Shown here: piece after piece, positions 11,878 to 22,895 of the stretch
Position numbering within the stretch: the first letter of the stretch is position 1
How the letters are laid out: each line of letters opens with the position of its first letter
Source: Neoconidiobolus thromboides FSU 785
Taxonomy: Eukaryota; Entomophthoromycota; Entomophthoromycetes; Entomophthorales; Neoconidiobolaceae
Direction: 5' to 3'
NCBI GenBank assembly: GCA_025603075.1
Contig: MU626392.1
Span: 1 to 56,498 of the forward strand
Length of the DNA: 56,498 nucleotides
Made by a program: the position numbers and the translations under genes
The notes under the pieces: generated by a model
The model's database searches: none
What the model was told of the DNA's origin: nothing
What the model saw: only the letters and a program-made list of their open reading frames with translations

Positions 11878-13159
11878 TTAATTAGTAAAAGTTAACGAAG
11901 TAGGGCTAGCAGGTAGATCTCCTAACAATCTAGTTCTTTCTGTTGCTGGTTTAATCATAGGACATATATCTCTTTTACATATCGGACACTAAAAAAGAAA
12001 TGGATTAATTACAACTATTACTACTGCTAATCAATAGCTCTTACAAATTTCTTTCTAGTAGTTAGCCAAGGATCTATATTAAACAAAAAATATTAAATAT
12101 CAATCGTATACCGTCTAACTAAAGCCCCTTACCTATACATGCAATATGAAACTCATGTCTACAAGGTAAAATCCTCAATTCGTCCTCATCAATATAATCC
12201 TCTAAACAAATTGCACATTCTTCAGGTTCATTCCCCTGTCTTTTAGCTATAAAAAAATCTCTGGTTGGCAAATTTTTAACAAAATCAGGTGGTGCTAATT
12301 GAGCTTTATAAAGTTGTCTTTGTCGAATCTTCCACATAACATAAACAAAAAACATCATTACCGTTGGTGATAAAATGGTTACTATGATGACATCTAATAG
12401 AGGTCTAGATTGTTATAAAGTTAGTTTTTATAATAGTCATAAAAAGAAGAAATATTTTACTGAAAAAAATTATTTGGTTCCAATCGAATCAATAATGGAT
12501 CTGGTCCAAGTCCAACGCATAAATCATGTAGCGTTTTGTATTCTTTTTGAGTGATAAAAACGGAGGGTATAGCAACATCATCATTATCGCCTATTCACAA
12601 CAACTTTAATACACCTTTTAAAACAAAAAATAGCCAAGTTTACCATCTGCATACATAGTGACTAATCCACTTCTTTCATTGTTTCCTACCACTACCCCTT
12701 GGAAGCCACTATTTTGCATATACCTTACCTTTTCAATAAAACTACAGTTACCCCGTTTAATTAAAGCGATCAAATTATCTTCTTGATAGAATTTCCCCAG
12801 TTTGATTAAAGTTTCATTTAACGAAAAGGAATGGCAGCCATCTGGTTCTTGTTGCCCCCAATTAGGTAATGTTTCTATTGGGATTAGCTTTCCTATATAC
12901 CCTTTGGTCGGTAAACGTGGGCCAAAGGAGGCAATTCGGTCCTAAAGAAAGTTCGTTAGGTTAAGCTGTTGCTATAATCTGTGGTGTTACTTGAAATGTA
13001 TCATTGGTTTTCTATATTAAATTAATTCATTAGTTTGCAATAATGTTATTTAGTATTTAAATTTACTAAAACATGCAAGGAACCGTTAACTACATTGATA
13101 ATAGATAGTAGAGGTATACAACCTAGTAGATAAAATAAAATAAAGATTATAGAGGGCAT
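11878..13159 (-). CDS. PA-TM-RING E3 ubiquitin ligase (RNF13/RNF167-like)
   Basis: Seven exons: 13159-13067, 13011-12991, 12941-12644, 12590-12461, 12404-12133, 12073-12045 and 11988-11878. They give 317 residues. Order: signal peptide (MPSIIFILFYLLGCIP), protease-associated domain (DRIASFGPRLPTKG, then ALIKRGNCSFIEKV and FQGVVVGN), one transmembrane helix (about 184-205), then a complete RING-H2 with Cys244, Cys247, Cys262, His264, His267, Cys270, Cys282 and Cys285. This class resides in endosomal or vacuolar membranes with the PA domain in the lumen and the RING in the cytosol, where it ubiquitinates membrane cargo. I chose the ATG at 13159 because it starts the signal peptide; another in-frame ATG lies 27 codons upstream. 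Two exons are tiny (21 and 29 nt) but are needed to keep frame. Confidence 0.87.
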
Positions 13160-13573
13160 ATAAGTTGGATTGAACGTTTTTAAAAGTCTTTTTGGAAGAA
13201 AAAATTGAAGCTGATAAAAATAAAAAAGAATCAAATACAAAAAAAGCTTGATTTTCTTTATTTTTTGTAAGTTGGTTTTTTACCCCATTTTTTTTAGCAA
13301 AAACAGTCACTAGTTTGAAAAAAGCATATTCTAAAAAAACTCCAAGCTTGTTCTATATGGAATACAATATGATTCGTTCATAAAAATGAGTTCATTTTTA
13401 ATAACTAAAAATCTTAGCAGTTTAAAATGTGGTAATTGTCAAGTAAATTTATCTGACAAAATTACACATTTGAGCTTGATCATTTGGTAATTATTACTTA
13501 AAAACTTGGATTTATCAAAAATCACATTCGTACATTTAGAATGAGATATTATAAATAATTAAAAGTTGGCAAT
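13160..13573. other. Region upstream of the RING ligase
   Basis: AT-rich promoter-side DNA. Two overlapping small minus-strand frames here are, in my view, the extended 5' leader of the RING gene rather than separate genes. Confidence 0.45.
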
Positions 13574-13678
13574 AAATGAGGGTATATTTTTGTGTAACAA
13601 TTTTATTAACAATTTTTCCGCTCAAATAAGGCTTAAAAGGTAGAAAGAGTAATGAAACCAGAAAAAACATCCCCAAAT
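13574..13678 (+). mobile_element. MITE copy 3 (plus orientation)
   Basis: Core 13578-13674 begins GAGGGTATATTTTTGTG and ends AAAACATCCCC. AAAT flanks both sides, a clear 4-bp duplication. The centre has decayed to AAGGCTT instead of AGCGCTT. Confidence 0.8.
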
Positions 13679-14292
13679 GTTGCTTTATTTTAGGTAGGAG
13701 TCATGTTTTGATACAGTTTATTAAAAAACGAAAAAATCAATTAATAGTATTATCTTTTATTCTACTTTATTAATTTATTTAAACATTGAAGGCTCAATAC
13801 TAGTGTTTATTTTTGGAAGTAAATTGTAGAAAAAGGGTAGATAGAGCTGTTAAAGTTCAAGTATCTATTGTATAACTGTTCATTTTCGAAGAAAATTTTG
13901 GGCATAAATCTCGCCAAAGCTAAAAGACCAGGCTTTTAAAAACAATAACCAAAAAATAGTAGACAAGGGTTTTTGCAGAAATTGCATATTTGAAATTTAA
14001 CAGCTGTAGTTGCAGGGTTTTAGAGCGTAAAGTGAAATTGGATTAAATTCATAGGGGGAGCTCTAAGGATTGTCTGATTTTAGTTTCATAAAAGAATGGG
14101 GTTCTAAACTTGAGGCTTTTAAAAATTAGAATAATCTCGATAATAATAATCCAGTAATTATTTATAGAAAGCTATCAAAAACAAAAAAACACTAATAAAA
14201 AATACACTATATATTTAATGAACAAATAAAACCCACTTAAGTCCAAGCGCAGGCAATAAAAACACTTCATAACAGCCAGTTGATCTCTACTA
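13679..14292. other. AT-rich intergenic region
   Basis: No gene, RNA or repeat seen. It lies downstream of the velvet gene. Confidence 0.5.
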
Positions 14293-15303
14293 TTAAGATA
14301 AAGGAATGATTCTATTATGTTGTAAATAAGATTTGAACATTAAGCTAAAATCTTTATAATCGGTTTGATCTGATTTTAAGCTGATGATGGAAGAGGAGCG
14401 AGAAGATTGGGTAGTAGTACCACTACTGTTGCTATCTAAAAATAGGTTGCATTCAATAGTTCCCGGTGTGCACATAGTATGGGAATAAGCAATCGAATTT
14501 GAACGTATCATCGGTAGATAGCTGACAGAGTTGGATCTCAGCGGCTGAGTGTATGAGATGGAGTTGGAGCGGGCATTATGATTCAAGGTGGTGGGAACAG
14601 GATTATTTAATGAAGTATTACTATTGTTATTATTTTTATTATGTAAACTTGTGTTAAACAAATTATATCCATTTAACTCTTTTTTGTAATTTGAGGGTAA
14701 ATAAGTATTGATGGGCAGACTTCGTTTACGTTTTAAATAGTTAGTTGATTTTAATTTCATACCTTGATTCGAAAGCAGATCATTTAATTTAGTATTATAG
14801 TTATAGCGTAAATTTAATTGATTGTTTAATATTAATTGAAATTTAGGGGTACATATACTGCTTAATTGATAGTTTACATCGTCCATTATATGATATAAGG
14901 TAAACTTTAGTTGATATGTATAATTGTGTTGCATTTCTTTGCTCAAATTAGTAAGTGTAAGATCATTAAATAAGAATAATCCGATCATCTCTTGGTTGAA
15001 ATCTTTTAGCTTGTAAATGCTTTGGTTTAATGTACCACTTAATTTGATATTTTTGTCATTTGTTATTAAAGATACGTTGATATAAAGGTAAGGACTAATT
15101 AAATAATCATCGTTGTTATTATTTAATGTATAGTTATCACTGTTATTGGTACTATTATTATTACTACTATTACTATCAATAATATCGCTATTATCTACTA
15201 TAAGTTGTATAATAGGAGTAGGTTCAATGATTTTTTTATCAACCTTAGACTGATAATAGATATCACTATTAGATTGTCTAAGGATTAATTTAAAATTCTT
15301 CAT
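14293..15303 (-). CDS. Velvet-domain developmental regulator
   Basis: Intronless, 336 residues. The N-terminus starts directly with the velvet signature FKLILRQSNSDIYY, followed by PTPIIQLIV, PYLYINVSLI, GLFLFNDLTLTNLSKEM, YQLKFTLYHI and KLNDLLSNQGMKLK. This covers the whole fold by about residue 185, with an Asn/Ser-rich insert at about 40-66. A basic KRKR at 191-194 could be a nuclear signal. The C-terminal half is low-complexity but contains three exact-period 11-residue repeats (245-277), each beginning RSNS[IV][SA]Y. Velvet proteins (VeA, VelB, VosA, VelC) bind DNA through an NF-kappaB-like fold and link development, secondary metabolism and light responses. The domain is at the N-terminus with a long tail, so I cannot pick a subfamily. 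Confidence 0.85.
   Translation of the reverse strand: MKNFKLILRQSNSDIYYQSKVDKKIIEPTPIIQLIVDNSDIIDSNSSNNNSTNNSDNYTLNNNNDDYLISPYLYINVSLITNDKNIKLSGTLNQSIYKLKDFNQEMIGLFLFNDLTLTNLSKEMQHNYTYQLKFTLYHIMDDVNYQLSSICTPKFQLILNNQLNLRYNYNTKLNDLLSNQGMKLKSTNYLKRKRSLPINTYLPSNYKKELNGYNLFNTSLHNKNNNNSNTSLNNPVPTTLNHNARSNSISYTQPLRSNSVSYLPMIRSNSIAYSHTMCTPGTIECNLFLDSNSSGTTTQSSRSSSIISLKSDQTDYKDFSLMFKSYLQHNRIIPLS
14473..14571 (-). repeat. 33-bp x 3 coding repeat in the velvet gene
   Basis: Three in-frame units of 11 codons encode RSNSISYTQPL, RSNSVSYLPMI and RSNSIAYSHTM. The RSNS core is kept while the linkers vary, which points to selection on the serine motif rather than to recent DNA duplication. Confidence 0.8.
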
Positions 15304-16959
15304 TTTGTTTACTATAAGAAAAATAAAAGTATAATAAAATTTAATTTGAACTTCTCAACAAGTTTTTTAGATGTATTTATATACGTTTATTTTATGCTTA
15401 TTATCAATAGTATTATTAATTTACAATAGTTTAATATAAGAAGGAGGTTAAGTTTTTGTTTAATATTTATGCCATAATGTTAGATTCTTTATTATACATT
15501 GGTAAACTTTCGAATATCTTGAATGGTAACTAATTAATGCTATAATTCTATTCCAATTCCCATTTATTCATTTAATGATATCACCACCGCCAATACATTT
15601 TTAATAATAGTCTTAATATGTAATCTATTACGCTATACTCTTATACTATTATATTATCATTATAACATATATAATGTATATAACAGGACATTATATCATT
15701 ATAAAAATACATATCTATACATTTATATAATAAATGATAAATAATAAATAATAAATAATAAACAATTATTGATTTTCTATTTGAATAATAATTAATTTAC
15801 CTTAACTTTCAATAATAAAAGAAAGAGTATTAAGGTGAAACTTGGTTTTATTAATGGACCAAATTATATTGAAATAAACAAAGAATTATAAAAGCTACAA
15901 ATAATAATAAAATATTATAATTAATTAGCATTTATTATTAACTTAAATAATAAAATACCAATAAATTAAGTTTTAGATGATTTCTATTAGGTATCCGATT
16001 GTTTTAGTTGTTAATTTAAAAATTAAATTCTTTTTTTTTATGAATAAAAAATAAATGAATTTAAAACCTAAAAATAGTTTTAAAGATTTATTTATTATAA
16101 ATAATAATACTTATTTTTTATAAATCTTTTATATCACTTTACCTTATAAATTTTTTAAAATATTATAATTTTCAATATATCAAAATCGGAAAAATGTTGA
16201 ACCTAGGAGTAAAATTACCCCATATTAAAAAGTAAGATAAATATTAATAGTATGAAATTAAAAGGTATCTTTTTGTATCTAAAAAATTGATTAAACAGCT
16301 TAACAATATATAAAAGGTAGAATAAATAAAACTTGTTCTTTATTTTTTACTCTTATAGGCCAAAGCTCTGAGTGTTTTATTAGGTAAAACAAAACAAAAC
16401 AAAATAAGATAAAATACTTAAGCCAGTGAAATTAAAGAGCTAAGCCATTAAGAGGAACCACCTGGTAAAGTAAGAAGGAAGTCCAAGACTTGCCTACCTT
16501 TGGTACAAAGCTCATTCTTGAAACTTTATTTGAAAAAAGAATTCAAGATTAGTTCACTTACATTTTACAAATATTTTTTAAATCAAATTGAGAAAAATTG
16601 CTTTAAATTTCATTTACACCTTATAAATTCATTCTATATTAAAAAAGTAATTACACTTCCACATACCAACTTTTAAATTCCTGCTACTCTTATTTTGAAC
16701 AATAAAAATTCAAGCATTGCTTTAATTTAGCTACCAGAAATTGCTAATTTTAACTTTATTTAAAAAAGCCTTTAATTTTTATATGAGAATTGTTTTTGAG
16801 TGAGATTAGTAAACCTCCATTTTTAATAAAATAATCGTTTGGGTTTTTGGAATTGGGTAGTTTCTTCTTATAGTTGAAAAAATAAAGTTTAAATAAAATT
16901 TTTAATGAACGAATTTAAAAAAATTACCCACCCTAATCCTAACCCCAACCTCAATTCTG
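15304..16959. other. Long AT-rich non-coding region
   Basis: It contains an (ATAA)n/(AAT)n microsatellite at about 15729-15763 and many A/T homopolymers. A slightly less AT-rich patch (about 16330-16520) has short open frames in both directions but nothing I can assign. The stretch around 16926-16955 has degenerate CCCTAA-like words (CACCCTAATCCTAACCCC). No gene supported. Confidence 0.45.
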
Positions 16960-18720
16960 ATCTTAATCTTTACAATGAAAACTGGTCTGTAAGAAATATG
17001 GTTTTATCAAAATAATCTCTTAATCAAGGATGAAACCAGGTTATTCTCCTCTTTTTTTTTGTTTCCTTTAAATGTATTGTAGATATCTTTGAAACAAACA
17101 TTAAAGCTATAGAAGTAAAGCCTCTATTAGGCTTTAAAAAATTTAGTAAGCTATTATATTTCCGCCCTTTTGAATTTTCTAATGATAGTTGGTCTATATA
17201 TAATATACTTTCAGTTAACGATGAAACTAAATTAACACCTGCCCCTTCCATTTCCTCTATCTAAATTGTAGCTTGTATGAAATAGACTGAAATTATTAAA
17301 TAAAACCATTGTCAGTTTAGAGAAGTAAGAAATTAAACCTTTTTACCCCCTTAACACATATAATAACAATCACACTATGGGTAATATACTTTTATTTCAT
17401 TTATCTTTTAGCAAATAATGAAGTTAAATTATTTGCTAATTTTATATAAACTTTTTATATAAATTATAATTAATCCGATTTTAGATTTGTTAGGATTTAT
17501 ATGAAAATCACAAATGAAACATTCGTATCCCTATAACATTTATGATGATAGTTACACTGTGGATAAAATACTTTGGTTAAACTAATCCCTTAGCCAAGAA
17601 TGAAGTTTAAATATTTTCCAAGACTTGTTCTAATTTCTTTATCTAGACTGTAGTTTTTATTAGACGAGTTCTAAAGTTATTGAAACAGTATATTTGTTAG
17701 ATATAAAAAGAAATTTCTAAAGTTAGTATGCTCATTCCAATGCTATGTCACCTTTTTTATGCATCCTCTTCGACATTCATGCTGCTCAAAAGTATGATAA
17801 CAACTCCGCTATAGATAATATCCTTTTATTGCAATAAGCTTTAACCATCTATAGAATTCAGATAATTTCCACATCTTTAATTTATCTAACTATATTTATG
17901 TGAAATAAACCCTAAACTTATTAAGTAGAAACATATTAAGCTTAAAAGAATAATTCTATATTAAACATTCATATCCTTTAACCTTTATGATAATATCTTG
18001 TCTATAAATAATATACTTTCAGCTAATAGCTAAACGAGACTATTTTCCAAATATTCTTCCATTTTCTTTATATGGACTATAGTTTTTGTTAAATAAAGCT
18101 TAAGATTATCAAAGTGGAACCTTTATTGGACTTAAAAAGGGATTATGACTTCAAGTTATTGTCTCCAATTTATGGTTTTGATTTTTGCAGTTTCTTTTAT
18201 GTTTATAGCCTCAAACCTTTATTATAGCAACTAATCTATAAGCAGTATACGCTTGCCATAACAAACTCTTAACCAATAATAAAACTGAGTTAATTTTCAA
18301 AACTTCTTTTAGTTCCTTTATATAGACTATAGTTTATATAAAATAAACCTCAAAATTTTTAAATAAAATTTTCATTAGGTTGAAAAAAGGGATATTAATT
18401 TAAAATTGTGAGAACGTATTTTTGTGTTTAACAATTTTACTAACAATTTTTCCACTCAAATAGCGCTTATAGCATGGAAAAAGTGATGAAGCTAAAAAAA
18501 CACCCTCATATCCTTTTGGCTTTTGTAATAGTAATCACACTATAAGTGATATACCTTTATTACACTAAACTTCTAGCTAATAAAAAAGTTAAATTGTCTT
18601 TCAATTTTCCTTTTGGTTTCTTTACCTAGACTATAATTAATACAAGATAAAACTTAGTTATTAGAATAAGACTTTTGTACGTGTTAAAAAAAAGCTTAAA
18701 CAAATAGCTGATTGTTTTGA
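16960..18720. repeat. Degenerate tandem array of about eight ~190-bp units
   Basis: A block with the anchors (A/T)TAATATACTTT, ...TCTAGACTATAGTTT..., AAATAAACCT..AA.TTATTAAATA and TTAGGCTTAAAAA recurs in one direction. The 'actatag'-type anchor falls at about 17080, 17263, 17455, 17645, 17886, 18065, 18323 and 18625, a spacing of roughly 180-260 bp (the last unit is stretched by MITE copy 4). Units are strongly diverged, and some have lost anchors. A 75-codon minus-strand frame (17024-17251) spans parts of two units, but the equivalent frames of other units carry stops, so coding is not supported at present. It could be an old satellite or decayed tandem gene copies. Confidence 0.6.
18410..18511 (+). 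mobile_element. MITE copy 4 (plus orientation), inside the tandem array
   Basis: Core 18410-18507 reads GAGAACGTATTTTTGTG ... TAGCGCTTAT ... AACACCCTC. The left end is mutated and the flanks (TTGT / ATAT) no longer match. It interrupts a unit of the 190-bp array, so it inserted after the array formed. Confidence 0.8.
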
Positions 18721-18794
18721 ACTTATAGTTACAATGAAATGGCTTAAATTTCATCCTTTTGCTGATTTATGTTCTATTTGATCTTTAATACAGA

Positions 18795-18897
18795 ATATGG
18801 GGATGTATTTTTTTTAGGAATTTTACCAATAATCTTTCCACTCAAATAGCGCTTAAAGAATGGAAAAAAATAATGGAATCAAAAAAACCCTGCTATA
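18795..18897 (+). mobile_element. MITE copy 5 (plus orientation)
   Basis: ATAT then GGGGATGTATTTTTTTT, centre ATAGCGCTTAA, end AAAAACCCTGC then TATATAT. The right end has a substitution, and the flanks still look like an ATAT duplication. Confidence 0.8.
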
Positions 18898-19481
18898 TAT
18901 TAAATAACTAAGCTTTAAATCCTAGGTCTAAAATTTTATCTGATTTAACTTATTAAGTTATAAAATTAAAGCTTTTACATTTTATATAAAGCTATATTAA
19001 TTTATATGATAAGTTATTTTGATACAAATTTAAAATAAGATAAACAGGAAATTGCAATATTGAAAAAAATAAAGTAATATTTAAGATGTTAATATAAATG
19101 CTATTTTTAATTTTTAATTTTTAGTTTTTAATTTTTAACTTAAACTTTTTTATATAGGACTATATTTTTCTGTTTAAAAATGCTTATATAAATTGTAAAT
19201 ATTTTATATTTATAAAAAATAACTGAATAAAATACTATTTAAGCTGTTCAACTATTATCTTTTATTATATATACTTTTAATATAGAATATAATTAAATCA
19301 AATTGTAATAAAATTGGCTTCAAAGATATAATCCCTTAGAAAAAAGAAGTTGAAGCTATCTACGGTGTCTAATTTGATTGGCTTTCAAAGGATTGATCGA
19401 ACAAATTGAAATAAGATTTCTAAATAAAATTGCAAAATCAGAAACTAAAATTCAAAAACTTTTAATCAAACAATCTATCTA
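18898..19481. other. AT-rich region upstream of COG8
   Basis: No gene seen. Contains runs such as TTTTTAATTTTTAATTTTTAG near 19108-19138. The COG8 promoter must lie in its right part. Confidence 0.45.
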
Positions 19482-20501
19482 ATGTCGATTCTAAGTCCAA
19501 AAAGCAATTCATTATCAAGTGAGTTATCATATAACAATAATCAATCAAATAAAACTATGGAAGAGTCGTTAAGTCCAACTAACAATAAACATTCTATTTC
19601 AAATAGAAATGCCATCCAATCAATTTCAATTATGGAACTTAATTCCCCTTCGATTGAACTAAAAGATTATGATAATTTATTTAAATTTAATTTGAGAGAA
19701 TTAAAGCAAGAACCAGAGAAATTAAAGAAATCAATAGAGCAATTGAAACAACAGAAAATTAATATTATACAAAAAGAATATGAATTTTTATTATTATCAA
19801 AACAAACTGTAGATAATAGTGTCCTTGATTTATTTGATTTAAAATATAATGTAGATAATGAGGTAACGAATAATATTTTAAATTTAAGTAAAAGTATTAC
19901 TGGATTTACGACTAAAATTGAGGAGTTAAAAAAAAGGAAGGAAGGGGTTAATTTAATACAAAAAAATAATGAGTTATTAATTCAGCTAATGGAATTACCG
20001 CAGATAACAAATACCCTAGTTACTCAAAAGCAATTTAAAGAAGCATTAAATTGTTATCAATCAATGAAGAAAATAAAAAATCATTTACATTTTCAAGGGC
20101 TAGAACAGAACAATATAATAGAAATAATAGAAACACAAATGGAACAAAGTATTAATAAAATGATAGTTGAATTATTAAGATTATTAAAGAATGAAAAATT
20201 GAATTTAAAACAAGTCTTAATCTACATAGACTATTTAAATCAAATGGATACTTTTAACATTGAGAGTTTACAATATTTATTTTTAAATTGTCGATTAGAA
20301 TGTTTTAAAAGTAAATTACAAAACATTGATTTAGATTGGAATAATAATGAAGAGTTTACTTGTAAAGAATTTATCAAATTAATTGAATTATCTACTGAAT
20401 TTATTAATGAATTAAATCAACATTATAAAGCAGCATTTCCGAATTTTAAAAGTAATAGTATAATTAATACTAATAATGATATAATTAATAATAATAATGA
20501 T

Positions 20502-20582
<81 letters not shown>

Positions 20583-21344
20583 CAATCTATTAACTTATAT
20601 TATAATTTAATTCAATATAATATTATTAATCCATTAATAATACAATATAAAATAATATTAAAAAAAATACAGAATCCTAATTTAATAATAGGATTATTAA
20701 ATCAAACTATAATATCAGGTAATCTATTAACTAAAATAGGATGGGATTATCGATTATTAATAATAAATGAATTTGAATCAAATACATTAAATTTGTTTAA
20801 TAATAAAATAACAACTATTACTCAACAATTATTACAATTATTAGATAATCATCAATTTCAATTATATTTATTATTATTGAATAAACAACAATTAAATAAT
20901 TTTAATATTAATCAAAGCCCAACTGAATATTATTATAATTCAATAAAACAATATAATAATAGTAATTTTAATCCACCAATAGAATTAAAACAATTTCCAC
21001 CATTTGCTAACTATATTAATCAACTATTATTATTATTTAATCAATTAAGAAACCTAGCATTTTATAATAACAGTCAATTATTATTAGACCATTTATTAAG
21101 TGAATTAAAATTAATAACAATTAAATTACAATTTAATCAACCAAAACAACTATTGAAAGACAAAATATTACAATATAATTTTATAACTCAAGTTTTATTT
21201 TTAGATTTATTATTACCATATATAACTCATTCTTATATATTAAATATTTATGGAAATATTAATTTATTTACTACAACAGAACAATCTATTGATAAATTAA
21301 TTAATTTGTCAATGTTTCGTTTACTGTTACCAATATTAAAATAA
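19482..21344 (+). CDS. COG8: Conserved oligomeric Golgi complex subunit 8 (COG8/Dor1-like)
   Basis: Intronless, 620 residues. After a Ser/Asn-rich N-terminus (about 1-65) comes the COG8/Dor1 pattern: a coiled coil (LKKSIEQLKQQKINII, QKEYEFLL), the stretch NNELLIQLMELPQITNTLVTQ followed by FKEALNCYQSMKKI, and helical segments with YLFLNCRLECFKSKLQNI. These match the conserved core of the family, and the length is close to typical COG8. The protein would act in the lobe-B half of the Golgi tethering complex for intra-Golgi retrograde vesicles. A run of about 25 asparagines interrupts the middle (about residues 343-367). The gene is convergent with the subtilase, with only 75 bp between stops. 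Another CATCHR-type tether subunit is the main alternative. Confidence 0.68.
20508..20582 (+). repeat. (AAT)n microsatellite encoding poly-asparagine
   Basis: An uninterrupted AAT run inside COG8, preceded by shorter AAT-rich pieces, encodes about 25 consecutive Asn residues. Length variation between strains would change only Asn number and keep frame. Confidence 0.95.
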
Positions 21345-21419
21345 TAATAATAACAATAGTATTATTATTATTATATTATTATTATTGCTATTATTATTTC
21401 TTTTACTATTCGATGATAT
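21345..21419. terminator. Convergent 3' region between COG8 and the subtilase
   Basis: The 75 bp between two facing stop codons hold near-palindromic AATAATAATAACAATAG / TATTATTATTATATTATT sequence. It must serve as the 3' processing region for both genes; that role is inferred from layout. Confidence 0.4.
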
Positions 21420-22895
21420 TCAATGATTATTATTTTCTAAACTACATTTATCAATTGCTTTTTTGACATTAATAATACCATATCCATATTCATTATTAGG
21501 TAAAGAATTTGATGTATCCCCACCACAACCTAATTTAGGAAAGTTAGCTGTTGCAGTTTCCCTTAATAAATTTTCAATTAACTCTACTTTTCTTTCAAGA
21601 TGTGGACAAGCAGCCATAATTAATAAAGCAGCACCTGACACATGAGGAGCTGCCATCGAAGTACCTTGAAAAGCGGAATATTTACCACCACGTATAGCAC
21701 CTGTAATATTAACTCCAGGAGCGGTAACATCAATAGCAATTTTTCTTTCTAATACTGGACCCATTGAAGAAAAACTTGGTCGATCTAATGTTAAATAGCC
21801 ATTAGCAGCTACTGAAAAAGCAGAGGGATCAATAGCAGGAGGAGAAGTCATTGATGAACAACCTAAGCTACCTTCATTACCTGCTGATACAGATAAAAAT
21901 ATACCTGCTTTTTTTAAAGCTTTCATAGCAATACCAAAGGTAGTTCTAGAACATCCTTCTTCTGGTGGACAACCATATGAATTTCCAATCACATGAGGAC
22001 GTAATTCTGGTTTTGGATTATTACCATTTAAATCAGTAGGGGCTATAAAGAATTGTAAACAGCCTAAATAAGATTCTGGAGATCCAAAATTTTGATCCAT
22101 ATTTTTACAAGCAATCCATAAAGTAGTTGGGGAAACACCAAGTCCAAATTGACCTACAACAGTTGACATTGTATGTGTACCGTGATTATTATCATCACAT
22201 GGAAATAAACTATTAATTCCACAAATACCATTTGGTCTTGTTTTATTTAATTGTTTGTTAGCATCCCACCAAGAATAATCATGACTTAATTGACCATTTT
22301 TATTACCCATATAATTAGTAAATAATGCAGGATGAGTATATTCTACTCCAGTATCTGCATTACCATAAATTAATTTACTAGCTCTTTCTAATACATTACG
22401 CTTCATTCCAGTTGCATTAATATATTTAATACTCCAATGAACACCTCCAGTCCAATCATCACTTTCAATAGCTTTAGAATTATCAATATTAGGTAAATTA
22501 CCTATTCCAGCTTTAAATTTACGATTAGTTGATATCTCTTTTATTCCTGGATAACTCATTAATTGTTCAATTAATTCAGGTTTAGCTTTGATAGCAATAG
22601 TATTGGAAATATAATAAGATTGCAAATAATTTAAGTTACCTAAACCTTGTTGTTTTTGAAGATACAATTTTAATTTTTTTTGAGATTCATTGGAATGGGA
22701 TTTTAATGTAGTAATGATGTTTTCTGGATCATTGGTAAGTGATTCTATGTTAGGGGGTGTTAATTGAATTAAACAATCTATTAATGATTCATTGTTTTTT
22801 AATTGAGATAAAACTGTAGCTGATACTTGGGCAATACTATGAATGGATGATAAAAAATAATTAAATATTATTAATATTAAAAATAAATAATTCAT
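21420..22895 (-). CDS. Secreted subtilisin-like serine protease with I9 propeptide
   Basis: Intronless, 491 residues. A signal peptide (about 1-22) and an I9 inhibitor propeptide (about 35-128, with YYISNTIAIKA and a beta-strand EIST) precede a full S8 catalytic domain. The triad is Asp181 (GNADTGVEYTHPAL), His238 (DDNNHGTHTMS) and Ser413 (GTSMAAPHVSG), with oxyanion Asn305 (VIGNSYGCP). The HPAL and HDYSWWD strings after the Asp recall bacillopeptidase F-type subtilases. Nothing essential is missing, so it should be an active extracellular endopeptidase after propeptide removal. Secreted subtilases are typical of saprotrophic and insect-associated fungi. The propeptide resembles the separate I9-only protein at 46873-47328. 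Confidence 0.92.
   Translation of the reverse strand: MNYLFLILIIFNYFLSSIHSIAQVSATVLSQLKNNESLIDCLIQLTPPNIESLTNDPENIITTLKSHSNESQKKLKLYLQKQQGLGNLNYLQSYYISNTIAIKAKPELIEQLMSYPGIKEISTNRKFKAGIGNLPNIDNSKAIESDDWTGGVHWSIKYINATGMKRNVLERASKLIYGNADTGVEYTHPALFTNYMGNKNGQLSHDYSWWDANKQLNKTRPNGICGINSLFPCDDNNHGTHTMSTVVGQFGLGVSPTTLWIACKNMDQNFGSPESYLGCLQFFIAPTDLNGNNPKPELRPHVIGNSYGCPPEEGCSRTTFGIAMKALKKAGIFLSVSAGNEGSLGCSSMTSPPAIDPSAFSVAANGYLTLDRPSFSSMGPVLERKIAIDVTAPGVNITGAIRGGKYSAFQGTSMAAPHVSGAALLIMAACPHLERKVELIENLLRETATANFPKLGCGGDTSNSLPNNEYGYGIINVKKAIDKCSLENNNH

Noticed and set aside
17024-17251. 75-codon minus-strand frame as a real gene
   Set aside because: It spans parts of two units of a tandem array, and the equivalent frames in other units have stops.
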